From the NCBI GenBank assembly GCA_015179045.1, contig WHUZ01000088.1:176369-240368 (forward strand): a DNA stretch of 64,000 bases, given 5' to 3'. A model generated the notes under the pieces. It had not been told where the DNA came from and made no database searches. It worked only from the letters and a program-made list of their open reading frames with translations. The translations under genes were made by a program, and so were the position numbers. Source of the stretch: Kalaharituber pfeilii. Taxonomy: Eukaryota; Ascomycota; Pezizomycetes; Pezizales; Pezizaceae. This document shows, in pieces, positions 33,130 through 42,850 of this stretch (position 1 is the first letter of the stretch; each line of letters begins with the position of its first letter).

Positions 33130-33607
33130 TGTTAGTTACAGCAATACCTGGATCCACCGAGCCAGGCATGAGACAACTATCGAGACTACAGAGGGCTGCT
33201 GAAAGGAACAGGCGGGACCTCAATTACAGACCACTACAACGACTAGGACACCGGACATCGACACTAGCGGGCATACTAGGCGGCAAGGACCTGAGGAAAT
33301 GGAGACACGAGATCGGCAAAGCGGACAGCCCGGGATGCAGGTGGCGTCGCGGCGAAGAGGAGGAGACCACCCCCCACGTACTGACATGGTGCAGGGTCTG
33401 GACAAAGAAATGGCCGGGGGGAGAGGGGGACCTGCTCAGGCCCCCGAAAGGCGACAAGGACACACTGACGGACATACTTGAATAGGCGGGACGTTACGGG
33501 ACCGAATTTAGCCTCGCTATTCCTATTTCCTTACCCCACATGTACATAAACTCGCTATAGCCCCCAGGGCGGCACGCAAGTAATGATATATAAAAAAAAA
33601 AAAAAAT
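33130..33607 (+). mobile_element. 5'-truncated LINE 3' end, tail family A
   Basis: The frame to the stop at 33485 encodes the LINE ORF2 C terminus. It has an arginine-rich segment (RLQRAAERNRRDLNYRPLQR), LAGILGGKDLRKWRHEIGKA, and a zinc-like end CRWRRGEEEETTPHVLTWC, in which the second Cys position reads Arg. The family A tail and A run end at about 33606. The 5' edge is approximate. It closely parallels 6060-6497. Confidence 0.8.
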
Positions 33608-33673
33608 CTTGATCTAGCATTAGTTTGTGTGTATCTTGACAGCGTGCTAAATTGTTGGAGAAGTATTATAATC

Positions 33674-34423
33674 TCAAGGTCGCGTCCTAGGATGTGACTT
33701 ATCGCGACCAGGCTCTGGATCCTTTCCAGCTGTGGCGCATCTTACTTTCCATTGCGCCATCCTAACACTAACTTTTTGATCCGCTTCAACCATTGCACCA
33801 TGTTTCTTCTGCTCTGATTTGGCCAGGTTCGCGTTATCTTTGGAATCAAATCCTACCTCGCTAGCACTATGGGTCGCGGGATCGTCCCATCTAAGTTTTC
33901 TTACCCTGGTCTCCACCTCTTCCAACGAGGTTTTCGATCGTGTCGCCTTAGATTGCCTTGCCCGCGGCTCACTCAAGCTCCCTGCAGGCACCTCGCCCCA
34001 TGTCCTTGACCCTTTCACTCGGCAGAGCAGCCCAGATCTACTGCTGGACTGGACAGCACTGCCGCCGGACCTCGATATCCACCGTGAGTCTCTGAAACTC
34101 TTGCGCTTGGGGGTTGGGGAAGATCCCGCACCTTCTGTAGATCCATCCTGCATTGTCTTCCGACGATGGTGGTCGCGGGGAAGCTCGAGGTCGGGCGGAG
34201 GAATACGTTTATGAGGTGGGGTCCTTGGCGGGCTACTGCGCTGTTTTCGCTTTAAACTCGTTGTTGGACGGGAGGTTATGGGCACTTCCATTGAGGCCAT
34301 GTCAGTTATAGTTCTCGTACCCGAATTTTCGATACGTTCGTGGAGATGAAATTGTTCGCGTTCACCTGAGAGGAGCCGATGTAATTTTTTTTCAGGGTGT
34401 GTTTCAAACTCACCAAAATCCAA
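33674..34423 (-). CDS. Hypothetical basic, low-complexity protein (249 residues)
   Basis: A single open frame from the ATG at 34423 to the stop at 33674. The product is rich in Arg, Lys, Ser and Pro (for example LKRKQRSSPPRTPPHKRIPP near residues 57-76). A more acidic/polar region follows with KTSLEEVETRVRKLRWDDPA near residues 165-184. No domain, membrane segment or signal peptide is recognised. The basic, proline-rich make-up would suit a disordered nuclear or nucleic-acid-binding protein, but that is only inference. A shorter + strand frame (33819-34214) overlaps it; I prefer the minus frame for its length and normal start. It lies just beyond a LINE tail and could itself be part of an old element. 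Confidence 0.4.
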   Translation of the reverse strand: MDFGEFETHPEKKLHRLLSGEREQFHLHERIENSGTRTITDMASMEVPITSRPTTSLKRKQRSSPPRTPPHKRIPPPDLELPRDHHRRKTMQDGSTEGAGSSPTPKRKSFRDSRWISRSGGSAVQSSSRSGLLCRVKGSRTWGEVPAGSLSEPRARQSKATRSKTSLEEVETRVRKLRWDDPATHSASEVGFDSKDNANLAKSEQKKHGAMVEADQKVSVRMAQWKVRCATAGKDPEPGRDKSHPRTRP

Positions 34424-34429
34424 GGAGCG

Positions 34430-35395
34430 CGTAAAAAGCCAATGACGATTGGGAGCGGACTAAATGGTTTTCAACCAAAGTTGGACGACGCGTATCAATT
34501 ATATATGTATGCAGTGGATGAATGTTGGAGATATTCTGGCCATGGTTGTTAACGTGTTAACTGACGGTGTGTTTGAACGATGACAACCATGCCAACACCA
34601 TTTGGCCAAAATTAAAAATATCCGCGACACAAAAACCCCCTAGAAGGGCCTTATCCGTATGCATACTAGGCGAAACCGTAAAGTATATTGTCTTAGGAAT
34701 AGGTGCCCGAGTTGCTCTATTCCTGAACTGCCTTAGTCATAGCTTGGCGACGTGCACGGGTCTCTCACTCAGTCGTGAAAGGCATAGAATTGAGAGTGCA
34801 GGTTTTTTTTTTTTTTTTTTTTTTTTTTCATTAATCGCTTGCCGCCTAATAGGCTATGGCGATGGTTTAGGTACATAAAAAGCTACGGAACTTCATTTCT
34901 CTCCCCCTCTCCCCATGTCTCCTCCGAAACAAATGAAAGAAAATAAATGACATCAGCCTGATTCGTTTAAAGTGGGCCCCGGGGAAGAGGGTTTTGACCA
35001 GCATGCTTGTCAGAAGGCTCCAATTCCATGTCAAAACACACTTCAAGTGGAACCAGGCAGACTTGCTTTTTGTTTTTCTTCCTATGTTTCATGCGTACTA
35101 TGTACAATCTGATGGCCTAGCTTATGGCTACTTAGCTGGTTGCTACCGAGCCATAGGTAGCCTTTGGTGCGAGACGGCCATGGTACTGTAATTTGACACC
35201 TGGCCTAGGCGGACGGCTGGATTATTGACTTATAGTGGTCGAAGGGTCAATCATTGGCCATGGCAAAATTGAAACAGAATGTTTGTTTTTCGTCTTTATT
35301 ATTTTCTTGTGTTTTATTTTATTTTATTTTGATTTATTTAATTACTTATTATTATTTCTTTTCCATCAACTAAACCCCGCGTACAGGCTACCAGT
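34430..35395. other. Intergenic, with a short family A retroposon tail
   Basis: A minus-strand family A tail with T run lies at about 34802-34870; its target duplication is not clear. An inverted pair around GATATTCTGGCCATGGTTGT (34520) and AACCATGCC...TGGCCA...AAAAATATC (about 34585-34621) suggests a tiny hairpin element. A family C-like tail (minus) is at 35375-35393. Confidence 0.4.
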
Positions 35396-35430
35396 AGTGA
35401 GCGGCACGAGCCGAGCCAGCTCGAGCTCAA
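35396..35430. repeat. Half of a palindromic mini-element abutting the chromovirus
   Basis: AGTGAGCGGCACGAGCCGAG matches one arm of the palindrome at 9102-9174. The other arm is absent; the LTR begins a few bases later at 35437. Confidence 0.5.
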
Positions 35431-35436
35431 ACGAGC

Positions 35437-35896
35437 TGTAACGGCGGACGTGGTCTGGGGCCCGTGGATGACGGCGATCTACGGAGCGCAGGCAGGAGGC
35501 GGCAGGCGGCAGTTCAGCAGTTCGCGGGTTCAACGGTTCACAGCGGTACAGCAGTTCAGCGGATCGGCACAGCAGGTAACCACTCTACTTAGTAGAAACT
35601 AAATACAAGAGGTTGCGTAAAGAGAAAAAGGAAAGGAGAACACACAGCCATGAACACCACTTATATACACTTTTGAGACTGCAATACGCACTCAGGTCAC
35701 ATCCCTTTTACCCATATCTATTGTACCGACATCCTGAAATGCTTGGCAGAGGTCATCTTTTAGCGTGAAGCTATCATCCTGAAATGCTTGTCAGAGGTCA
35801 TCTTTTAGCGTGAAGCTATCATCCTGAAATGCTTGTCAGAGGTCATCTTTTAGCGTGAAGCTATTTACCCGGCTCGCTATACAATATCCCGTTACA
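35437..35896 (-). repeat. 3' LTR of the chromovirus (460 bp)
   Basis: It begins TGTAACGG and ends CCGTTACA. Inside, near its right end, are three tandem copies of a 44-bp unit (CATCCTGAAATGCTTG...GCGTGAAGCTAT, about 35729-35862). The same array is in the other LTR. Confidence 0.95.
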
Positions 35897-35939
35897 CTAT
35901 TCCCCTCCTAGGCCGAGCTCCTGCGAGGCTCAGTTGTTA

Positions 35940-37178
35940 CTACTGCTGTGGTCCAGGTTTGTCTGGGTATTGCTGATGGAACTTGTGAACAGCATCGAGG
36001 TGGCTCATTCCCTTTGCATGTTGCCAGTCAGGCTGCTCGTAACCTAGCCACTTAACAAGATACTGGAGTTGTCTGCGATATATCCTTGAGTCCAGGATCT
36101 CTTCAACATGGTAATATTCCTCTTCATCAACAATAATTGGTGGAGGTGCAGGAATGTGTTGCCCGGGGTATGGATCACTAGCTGCAAGATCTAGTAAGGA
36201 AACATGAAAGACATTGTGGACTTGCATAGTAGTAGGAAGCTCGATTCGGTAGGCATATGGAGAGATTTTCTGCAGAATTTTGAAGGGTCCAAGGCGGCGG
36301 TGGTCTAATTTTCGAGAGGGACGTCGAGTAGTAATATTCTTCGCATTTAGCCACACTATGTCCCCTGGCTGGAAGTCTGGAGCAGGAAGGCGGTGTGCAT
36401 CTGCATTTTCCTGGTATCTGTGTTGGGCCCTACGCATTTCAGCTCGTAAGTGGTCAACAGTTGCTTTAAGAGCTTCGGCATGACTAGACGCAGTTTGTAC
36501 ATCCTTATCTCGATGTGGTCCTTTGGCTGGTTGAAGTTCTTCAGTCCAGTATGGGTCAAATGCGTAATTGGCAAAGAATGGGGAGATGCCTGTAGTTTCC
36601 GATGCATTATTATTGGCTGCAAACTCAGCGAGAGGTAGCCACTCTGCCCAATCGTCCTGAAGGTAGTTCACAAAGGCTCGAAGGTACTGTTCCATAACTG
36701 CATTGACTCGTTCTGTTTGGCCATCAGTTTCAGGGTGGTATGCAGTAGAAAGCTTAAGTTTGACTCCCCATCGAGATGTCAGTGCATTCCAAAAGAGTGA
36801 GGTGAATTGTGTACCACGGTCGCTGATGATTGTCTTGGGTAATCCATGGATTTTTGCCACATGCGTCACGTATAGTCTAGCAAGTTCTTCTGCAGTAACA
36901 GTATCTCGACAGGGTATTAAGTGCCGCATTTTCGTTAATCGGTCCACCACAACTAGTATTGCATTACTCCCCTCAGACCAGGGTAGACCCACAACAAAAT
37001 CGAGAGATATATCTTGCCAGGGCTTCTCAGGGACTGGAAGAGGCTTCAGTATTCCGAATGGAGCATGCCTACTAGTACGAGATCTTTGGCAGATATGGCA
37101 GTTTCTGACAAAGCGATCAACATCTCGATACATTCTTGGCCAGTAGTATGTTCTTGATAAGAGTTCAAGTGTCTTCTA
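35940..37178 (-). CDS. Integrase with chromodomain, 3' part of pol, after an internal stop
   Basis: Downstream of a TAG at 37178-37176 the same frame stays open to 35940. The zinc-binding CHIC of the HHCC domain is at residues 12-15 counted from the ATG at 37133; its two His lie before the stop codon. The DD35E core is DISLDF (D45), ISDRGTQF (D105) and ETDGQTERVN (E141). A C-terminal chromodomain (YYHVEEILDSR...YLVKWLGY...DW, about residues 334-388) probably directs integration to chromatin marks. The ATG at 37133 is unlikely to be the natural start. This is the C-terminal half of one polyprotein cut by one nonsense codon. Confidence 0.92.
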
Positions 37179-39620
37179 CCGTCCTGGGTGGCCTGCAGCT
37201 GGAGTCTCATGGTGATTCTGCATAAGCCGAAGCTTTAATGGGTTGTAATTTGGTATATAAATTCGCCCACGATACCAAAGTTGGCCATCCTTATCTTCGC
37301 ATTCTGCAAGTGTTAGTAATTTAGATTGCTTTTTACCCTTACGCAGTGCATCTAAAACTTGATTGGGAATCTTGTCTTGTATATAAGCTTCCTCCATAAG
37401 TTCTTCAAGTGTTGTATCTGCCGTAACCTTCAACGCATTCAGGGTAACCTGTACACTTGACGCAATATTGTGAGGTTTTAGGACAATTTGATTCTGGTGA
37501 GCTCGTCTTTCATCCCCCTCCTGAGGGAGGTCTCCTGACCTTCTTGTTAATGCGTCTGGTTTCCCTCCAAGTTTGCCAGGTCGGTATGTAATTTTGAAGT
37601 TGAATCGAGAGAGAAATTCACTCCAGCGAGCTTGTCGGCGGTTGAGTAGCTTAGTTGACATAAAGTATTCAAGGTTGCGATGGTCAGATAGAACTTGAAT
37701 AGGATGTAGTGAGGATTCTAGTTCAGGACGCCATTCTTCAAAGCAGCGAACAATTGCCATCAATTCCTTATCATAGATCTCATAGTTGCATTCTGCTGGT
37801 GTGTGCTTTTTAGAGAAGAATGCTACAGGATGTAAGATCCCTTCATCATCACGTTGGCTCATGACACCAGCAGAAACATAATCAGAAGCATCTGTTTCAA
37901 CGATTATTAGTTTCTCAGGGTCAAAGTGGCTAAGTATTGGTGCTGAGGTAAAAGCCTTTTTCAGGTATTCGAATGCATCATTGCATACAGTATCCCATAT
38001 AAAAGGAGTATCCTTCCGTGTGAGTTTGACCATAGGAGATACAATGCGAGAGTAGTCTTTGATAAAACGGCGGTAAAAGTTGGCAAATCCTAGAAAGGCG
38101 CGAACATCGTGAAGATTCCTTGGGGCTTCCCATTCCAGAATACAATTGACCTTAGCTGGATCCATTCGAATTCCTTCGCGAGAAATGACCATACCCAGAT
38201 ACTTAACAGAGGTTTTGTGAAATTCGCATTTCTCGGGTTTCAGATGAAGACCAGCTTCTTTAAGAGCTTCAAGGACGCGTCGAACATGGATCTTATGCTC
38301 CCGAAGAGTATCGCTATAAATCAAAATATCATCAAGGTAGGCAGTGCAGAATGCATCGAGAAATGGACGTAAAACCTCATTAATGAACTTCTGAAAGTCG
38401 GCAGGAGCATTTGTAAGACCAAAGGGCATAACTAGAGATTCATACAGGCCATATCTTGTCCGGAAGGCCGTTTTCCACTCCTCACCCTCAGCCATTCGGA
38501 TCAGATTGTATGCCCCACGAATATCTAATGTAGTATAGTATCTGGCCTTTGATAGCTGCATTAGTGTCTCACGGATGAGAGGAAGAGGATATCTGTTCTT
38601 AATTGTTCCTTCATTGAGTCCACGATAATCAACACAGAGACGAAGTGTACCATCTTTCTTTTTGACAAATAGGATAGGAGCACCAGCAGGAGAGGATGAT
38701 GCACGGATAAAGCCTTTTGAGAGATTGTCTTCTAGCCAACGGCGGAGTTCTTCCAGTTCGGACTTGGAGAGAGAGTAGAGAGGTCCAAAAGGAGGTTGAA
38801 ACCCATCCTTCAATGGGATCTTATGGTCATAAGGGCGGTGTGGAGGTAGGACCTTAGCAATAGCTTCAGTGAATAGTGGTAGGAACTCATGATACTCCTC
38901 AGGAACTAGCTCCTTGATCTTGGTTAGTTCATCTTTTTCCTCCGCTGGTAGTGCTAATGCTTGATTGATCTCATGGAGGGACAACTTGAAGCATTGGTCG
39001 AAGTTGGTACGCTTCCGAGTTAGCCGGCGGAAGGAAATAGCAGAGATCATCACAGGTTCAGAGTTCAAAGAACTCCTACTAGTAGCTTCTGGAGTACTGG
39101 TAGTATCCGGAGGACGCTCTGGTGGGTCGATAGTAATGCCTTTTGTGGTAGCAGCCATGTGAGTGCAATGGTGTAAACAAAAATCAGAGTCAAAGATAAC
39201 AGTATTTGTAGCAAAGCGGATTGTAACATCATGTCTTCGAAGCCAGGGTATTCCAAGTACGACAGGGTAGTGTCCAAGATGAGTGACAAACATAGGAATT
39301 TCCTCAGAGTGCTTATCAATGGTCATCTTTACCTTAGTCAAGTACTTGACATCACCAGATTGTATAGGTCTTCCATCGATAACTTCAATTGTGCGGGGGG
39401 TCTTCAGGGGGTATAGTGGTAAGTTGTGATAGCGTGCAAATTCCTCATCAATGAATGCATATCCAGTTGCTCCGCAGTCAATCAGTGCGTGGGTTTGGAT
39501 GATTGGGTAACAAGAGTCAATTAATGAGCATGTAACTATCAAATGATTCCCATCCATCAATTCTTCGTCCACAACAGGTGATTTATTAACAGAGAAAGCA
39601 GACAACCGGAAACAAGACAT
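37176..39620 (-). CDS. Chromovirus Pol: protease, reverse transcriptase, RNase H (814 residues to the stop)
   Basis: The aspartic protease motif is ALIDCGATGYAFI (residues 45-57). RT spans about 290-470 with LDIRGAYNLIRM, VMPFGLTNAPADFQ and the catalytic YLDDILIYS (428-436). The connection domain has FLGFANFYRRFI. RNase H begins at IVETDASD (about 573), and HNPGK-like linker motifs (TYRPGKLGGKPDALTRR) follow. The frame ends at TAG 37178-37176, right after HPGR within the integrase zinc domain. The codon would be CAG with a single C-to-T change. The 5' end overlaps no gag; the frame differs from gag's, so expression presumably used frameshifting or a fused transcript. Confidence 0.95.
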   Translation of the reverse strand: MSCFRLSAFSVNKSPVVDEELMDGNHLIVTCSLIDSCYPIIQTHALIDCGATGYAFIDEEFARYHNLPLYPLKTPRTIEVIDGRPIQSGDVKYLTKVKMTIDKHSEEIPMFVTHLGHYPVVLGIPWLRRHDVTIRFATNTVIFDSDFCLHHCTHMAATTKGITIDPPERPPDTTSTPEATSRSSLNSEPVMISAISFRRLTRKRTNFDQCFKLSLHEINQALALPAEEKDELTKIKELVPEEYHEFLPLFTEAIAKVLPPHRPYDHKIPLKDGFQPPFGPLYSLSKSELEELRRWLEDNLSKGFIRASSSPAGAPILFVKKKDGTLRLCVDYRGLNEGTIKNRYPLPLIRETLMQLSKARYYTTLDIRGAYNLIRMAEGEEWKTAFRTRYGLYESLVMPFGLTNAPADFQKFINEVLRPFLDAFCTAYLDDILIYSDTLREHKIHVRRVLEALKEAGLHLKPEKCEFHKTSVKYLGMVISREGIRMDPAKVNCILEWEAPRNLHDVRAFLGFANFYRRFIKDYSRIVSPMVKLTRKDTPFIWDTVCNDAFEYLKKAFTSAPILSHFDPEKLIIVETDASDYVSAGVMSQRDDEGILHPVAFFSKKHTPAECNYEIYDKELMAIVRCFEEWRPELESSLHPIQVLSDHRNLEYFMSTKLLNRRQARWSEFLSRFNFKITYRPGKLGGKPDALTRRSGDLPQEGDERRAHQNQIVLKPHNIASSVQVTLNALKVTADTTLEELMEEAYIQDKIPNQVLDALRKGKKQSKLLTLAECEDKDGQLWYRGRIYIPNYNPLKLRLMQNHHETPAAGHPGR

Positions 39621-39670
39621 AGGAGAAATAGAACGTCCCTTGACAGAGCTATCAAGCTGAGAAGGGACAA

Positions 39671-40858
39671 CTAGTTTAAAGCCGGTTTGGTAGCAGAGGC
39701 TGGCAGTGACTCAGGTACCTCATCGGTGGAGGAAATAATGGCCTCAGCTGTCCGAAGAGGGCGGCGGGCGACAGGACAAGTATTAGCCATATGGCCTACA
39801 CCTCCACAGTATAGACACCGACCCTCAGCCATCCGTCGGGCCCTTTCTTCCACAGTCAACCTTCGACGACCTGCAGAGAGATCCATTGGCCCAGCGTGGG
39901 TTCCAGTAGCTGTAGTAATACCAGTGGGAGGAGTAGTGTTGATGAGAGGAGCATTGGAAGTAGCCTGAGGGGCTTTGGCTTGAACCATGGGGATAGGACG
40001 AGAAGTGCCGATTTGGGGCCGACGAGTGAGTTGAGTAGCTCGTCGCTTACTGTCTAAGCGCTGGAGGAGGGCGACAAAGGCAGTAAATTCCTCAGGTTCT
40101 TCGACAGTAATGAGGTCATTAAGCATTTCTTGTGAGAGGCCTTGACGGAGTTGTGATAGCTTTGCTGCCTCATTCCAGTCCAGGTCAGCAGCATACCGTT
40201 GGAACTCTGCGAAGTAGGAGGAGAACTCTTTATTTGCTTGTCGGAGATTGAGAATCTTCCGTTCTGCAGTCCTGCGGCGATCAGGGTCTCCAAAGGCGGT
40301 CTCAAGGATAGTAATTAAAGCAGCAAGGTCAGTAAGATTAACACGGTCATCTAGGACAAAGGGGGCCACTTGTTCCAATGCCATTCCTTTTAATAATGAG
40401 ACAGCATATCGTAGGCGAGCTTGTTCATCGGTATAGGTGCTGGCTTTTAGGCGCAGTTGAAGGAGGAATGGTCTTAACTGCTCTCGGGACCCATCAAACT
40501 TGTCAGGGTCAGGGGTCTTTTGGGTGGTAGTAGGAATAGCAGGGGCGGTATTCCGAGCCAGGGCAGATTGTATTGTACGAGATTCTTCGAGCTGAGTACG
40601 GAGGAGGTCCGTGGTCTGTATGGCGGCAGTGGCTGTAGCTTGGAGGTCTGTATTTGCTGCTTGCAATTCTGCAATTCGGGCATTAAGGCGTGCGATTTCT
40701 GCATCATTTTGTGGTGGGGTATAGACAGGGAGGTTTCTGATTCCTTCCAAAGCGGCGACCATTCGGTCTGCGGTTCCTTCAGGTTTCGGGGTTGTAAGGA
40801 AGTCAGTGTGGGCTGCACTTGCTAGTTCCCACAGGTCTGGTGTAATGAGGCGTGACAT
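39671..40858 (-). CDS. Chromovirus Gag (395 residues)
   Basis: I chose the ATG at 40858 (MSRLITPDLWELA), the first inside the internal region; the upstream codons run toward the LTR. A coiled segment (EIARLNARIAELQAANTDLQ) is near residues 70-90. A retrotransposon gag domain (DKFDGSREQLRPFLLQLRLK...; ILNLRQANKEFSSYFAEFQRYA) spans about residues 125-240. One CCHC zinc knuckle (CLYCGGVGHMANTC) is at residues 348-361. It forms the particle and binds the element RNA. The frame is intact. Confidence 0.93.
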   Translation of the reverse strand: MSRLITPDLWELASAAHTDFLTTPKPEGTADRMVAALEGIRNLPVYTPPQNDAEIARLNARIAELQAANTDLQATATAAIQTTDLLRTQLEESRTIQSALARNTAPAIPTTTQKTPDPDKFDGSREQLRPFLLQLRLKASTYTDEQARLRYAVSLLKGMALEQVAPFVLDDRVNLTDLAALITILETAFGDPDRRRTAERKILNLRQANKEFSSYFAEFQRYAADLDWNEAAKLSQLRQGLSQEMLNDLITVEEPEEFTAFVALLQRLDSKRRATQLTRRPQIGTSRPIPMVQAKAPQATSNAPLINTTPPTGITTATGTHAGPMDLSAGRRRLTVEERARRMAEGRCLYCGGVGHMANTCPVARRPLRTAEAIISSTDEVPESLPASATKPALN

Positions 40859-41168
40859 GGCGATAGGTGCGCTCGGTAGAGGGTTGTGACGCAACCTAGT
40901 GTAACGGCGGACGTGGTCTGGGGCCCGTGGATGACGGCGATCTACGGAGCGCAGGCAGGAGGCGGCAGGCGGCAGTTCAGCAGTTCGCGGGTTCAACGGT
41001 TCACAGCGGTACAGCAGTTCAGCGGATCGGCACAGCAGGTAACCACTCTACTTAGTAGAAACTAAATACAAGAGGTTGCGTAAAGAGAAAAAGGAAAGGA
41101 GAACACACAGCCATGAACACCACTTATATACACTTTTGAGACTGCAATACGCACTCAGGTCACATCCC

Positions 41169-42533
41169 CGCGACAACCACTTCGACAGGACGAGCGTTTG
41201 GAAGGGACTCCGCAACCACAACGCCCCCCACAGCGAAACCTACACAGATCGAAAGCTCTCAGCCCGCTGAGCCTTTTGATCTAATTTTTATTCCAAAATA
41301 TCCAAGTCCTCAAGTTCCCCCTTGGGGTGAAGTTTTGGGGAATCTTTCAGCTCCCGCTCCGTTGCCAGCACACCTCAGCCCCTGTCTTCTTGGCACCCCA
41401 TCATGGATCGAACCAATAGATTCATGGCACTGGGCAGCCCAGCACCGGAAAACACAAATGCAGGTGCCAAAACAGTACTTGCCAAGAGCACGCGTCTCGA
41501 GGCCTCGGCGCACAAGTCTATTGGCGAACGGCTCGGCGGAGTCAATATGTCCGACATGCTTGATGCAATGGGAGACGTCATACAACACATAGATTCTTGT
41601 ATAGAAGACCAAATGAAAAGACCAAACTTCGAGCCAACAGATAGGTTCCTTTACCAGATTCGCCGAGTGCATGTGTATCTTAACCGTCTCGCGGTGAGGG
41701 TGCGAGGTTTTGATTGCACGAGATTGCACAGGGATTACATCATGCCGAATTTAGTGAAGGAAGGGGAAACACAGACCGATCCGGAGATACCACCAAAGCT
41801 ATCTTATGCAGCAGTCATCTCCCAAAACATTCCGCCAAGCACGCTCCCGAAAGGGAACAAATCGGACCCACCTCCAGTGCCGCCACCGGAAAGCCGAACA
41901 AAGTCCACCGCTTCCCGATCCAAGAAAGCGAAAGGGAGAAAGAGTACCAGTCCCCCCAAGCAGGAAACGTCCAAGAAACTATCTCCAACACCATCTCTGA
42001 AGCCAATCCCAAAGGAAAGGACACTCCCGCAATCCGGTCGTGCGATCGTAGTACACGGAATTGCAGTGACAAAGAAACTCGGGAAAGTAAGAGATTGGAT
42101 GGAGAATGCAAACCCATGGATGGGAAAGATTGTTGCGGCAAGATGGCTGGTGAAGAAAGAGAGGAGGGAGGGAAAGAAGGCTAGCTCGATTGTCATCTAC
42201 CTGGAGGGGGAGGTGGAATCGGATAGCCAAACACCAGCGAAGGTAAGGTTGTCAGGCAAGTGGTACGATTCGTGCCTGTATGACTGGGATAGAAATTCAA
42301 AGGTGGACAGAAAGGGGAAGGGGAGGGAGGTGGAGGAAATGGACTTGACGGCATAGCGGGTTGTCCCATGGGTTTTATTTCCTCTATTCCCTTTTGAATG
42401 TCGGTGTATATAGTGAGTTGTTGTTTGTTTTTAGGTGCCTGTCTCCGGGCCATAAGGACTTCGGTCCAGGGACCCTGCCATGGCGAACAGCTGCAAGCGG
42501 GGTTATGTGAAAATAAAAAAAAAAAAAAAAAAA
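41169..42533 (+). mobile_element. Complete Gag-only retroposon, tail family B (copy 2), nested in the LTR
   Basis: It is flanked by the 11-bp duplication GGTCACATCCC (41158-41168 and 42534-42544). The organisation is the same as 16095-17510: leader starting CGACAACCACTTCGACAGGA, a single frame, family B tail and A run. Because it sits in an LTR that otherwise matches its partner, it inserted after the chromovirus did. Confidence 0.92.
41403..42356 (+). CDS. Gag-like protein of the Gag-only retroposon, copy 2 (317 residues)
   Basis: The frame is intact and collinear with the protein at 16330-17271. The first hundred residues are conserved (MDRTNRF; LGGVNMSDMLDAMGDVI; KRPNFEPTDRF). A Pro/Ser/Lys linker follows, then the LINE-type Gag domain (AIVVHGIAVTKKLGKVRDWM; AARWLVKKERREGKKASSIV; VRLSGKWYDSCLYDWDR). 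There is no CCHC knuckle and no polymerase. The linker differs most between copies, while the two end domains are nearly the same, which points to selection on the protein. It probably binds the retroposon RNA. Confidence 0.88.
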   Translation: MDRTNRFMALGSPAPENTNAGAKTVLAKSTRLEASAHKSIGERLGGVNMSDMLDAMGDVIQHIDSCIEDQMKRPNFEPTDRFLYQIRRVHVYLNRLAVRVRGFDCTRLHRDYIMPNLVKEGETQTDPEIPPKLSYAAVISQNIPPSTLPKGNKSDPPPVPPPESRTKSTASRSKKAKGRKSTSPPKQETSKKLSPTPSLKPIPKERTLPQSGRAIVVHGIAVTKKLGKVRDWMENANPWMGKIVAARWLVKKERREGKKASSIVIYLEGEVESDSQTPAKVRLSGKWYDSCLYDWDRNSKVDRKGKGREVEEMDLTA

Positions 42534-42735
42534 GGTCACATCCCTTTTACCCATATCTATTGTACCGACATCCTGAAATGCTTGGCAGAGGTCATCTTTT
42601 AGCGTGAAGCTATCATCCTGAAATGCTTGTCAGAGGTCATCTTTTAGCGTGAAGCTATCATCCTGAAATGCTTGTCAGAGGTCATCTTTTAGCGTGAAGC
42701 TATTTACCCGGCTCGCTATACAATATCCCGTTACA

Positions 42736-42850
42736 GGACTGGAGGGTTTTATCCAATAAGGCAAATATTCAATAATCCTCACCAGGCCAATTAACTCAGG
42801 CCTACAATGTGGCTCCAATATGGCAGGATGTAACGGGACTACACAGCTCA
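42736..42850. repeat. Repeat related to 12100-12240, immediately right of the chromovirus
   Basis: TTTTATCCAATAAGGCAAAT and AATATTCAATAATCCTCACC match the complement of the sequence near 12140-12190. This marks the DNA next to the chromovirus as another dispersed element. Confidence 0.5.

Larger units (their letters stand above)
35437..42735 (-). mobile_element. Ty3/Gypsy chromovirus, nearly intact, with a retroposon nested in its 5' LTR
   Basis: Two 460-bp LTRs (35437-35896 and the split 40900-42735) start TGTAACGG and end CCGTTACA. They look identical over the stretches I compared. On the minus strand, gag (39671-40858) precedes pol (35940-39620). The order protease, RT, RNase H, integrase and C-terminal chromodomain defines a chromovirus. 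A polypurine tract AGGAGGGGAATAG is directly inside the 3' LTR (35897-35909). I could not match a standard tRNA primer site next to the 5' LTR. The bases flanking the element (CGAGC at left, GGACT at right) do not form a target duplication. Confidence 0.95.
40900..42735 (-). repeat. 5' LTR of the chromovirus, split by a nested retroposon
   Basis: The LTR parts 40900-41168 and 42545-42735 together are 460 bp, exactly the length of the other LTR, once the insert and one duplication copy are removed. The same three 44-bp tandem units are present at 42567-42701. Confidence 0.93.

Noticed and set aside
33819..34214. + strand frame opposite the 249-residue hypothetical protein
   Set aside because: Shorter, and overlapped fully by the longer minus frame; only one is likely real.
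40860..40899. tRNA primer-binding site next to the 5' LTR
   Set aside because: The sequence after the LTR (CTAGGTTGCGTCACAACC) does not clearly match the complement of a tRNA 3' end ending in TGG; self-priming is possible but cannot be shown here.
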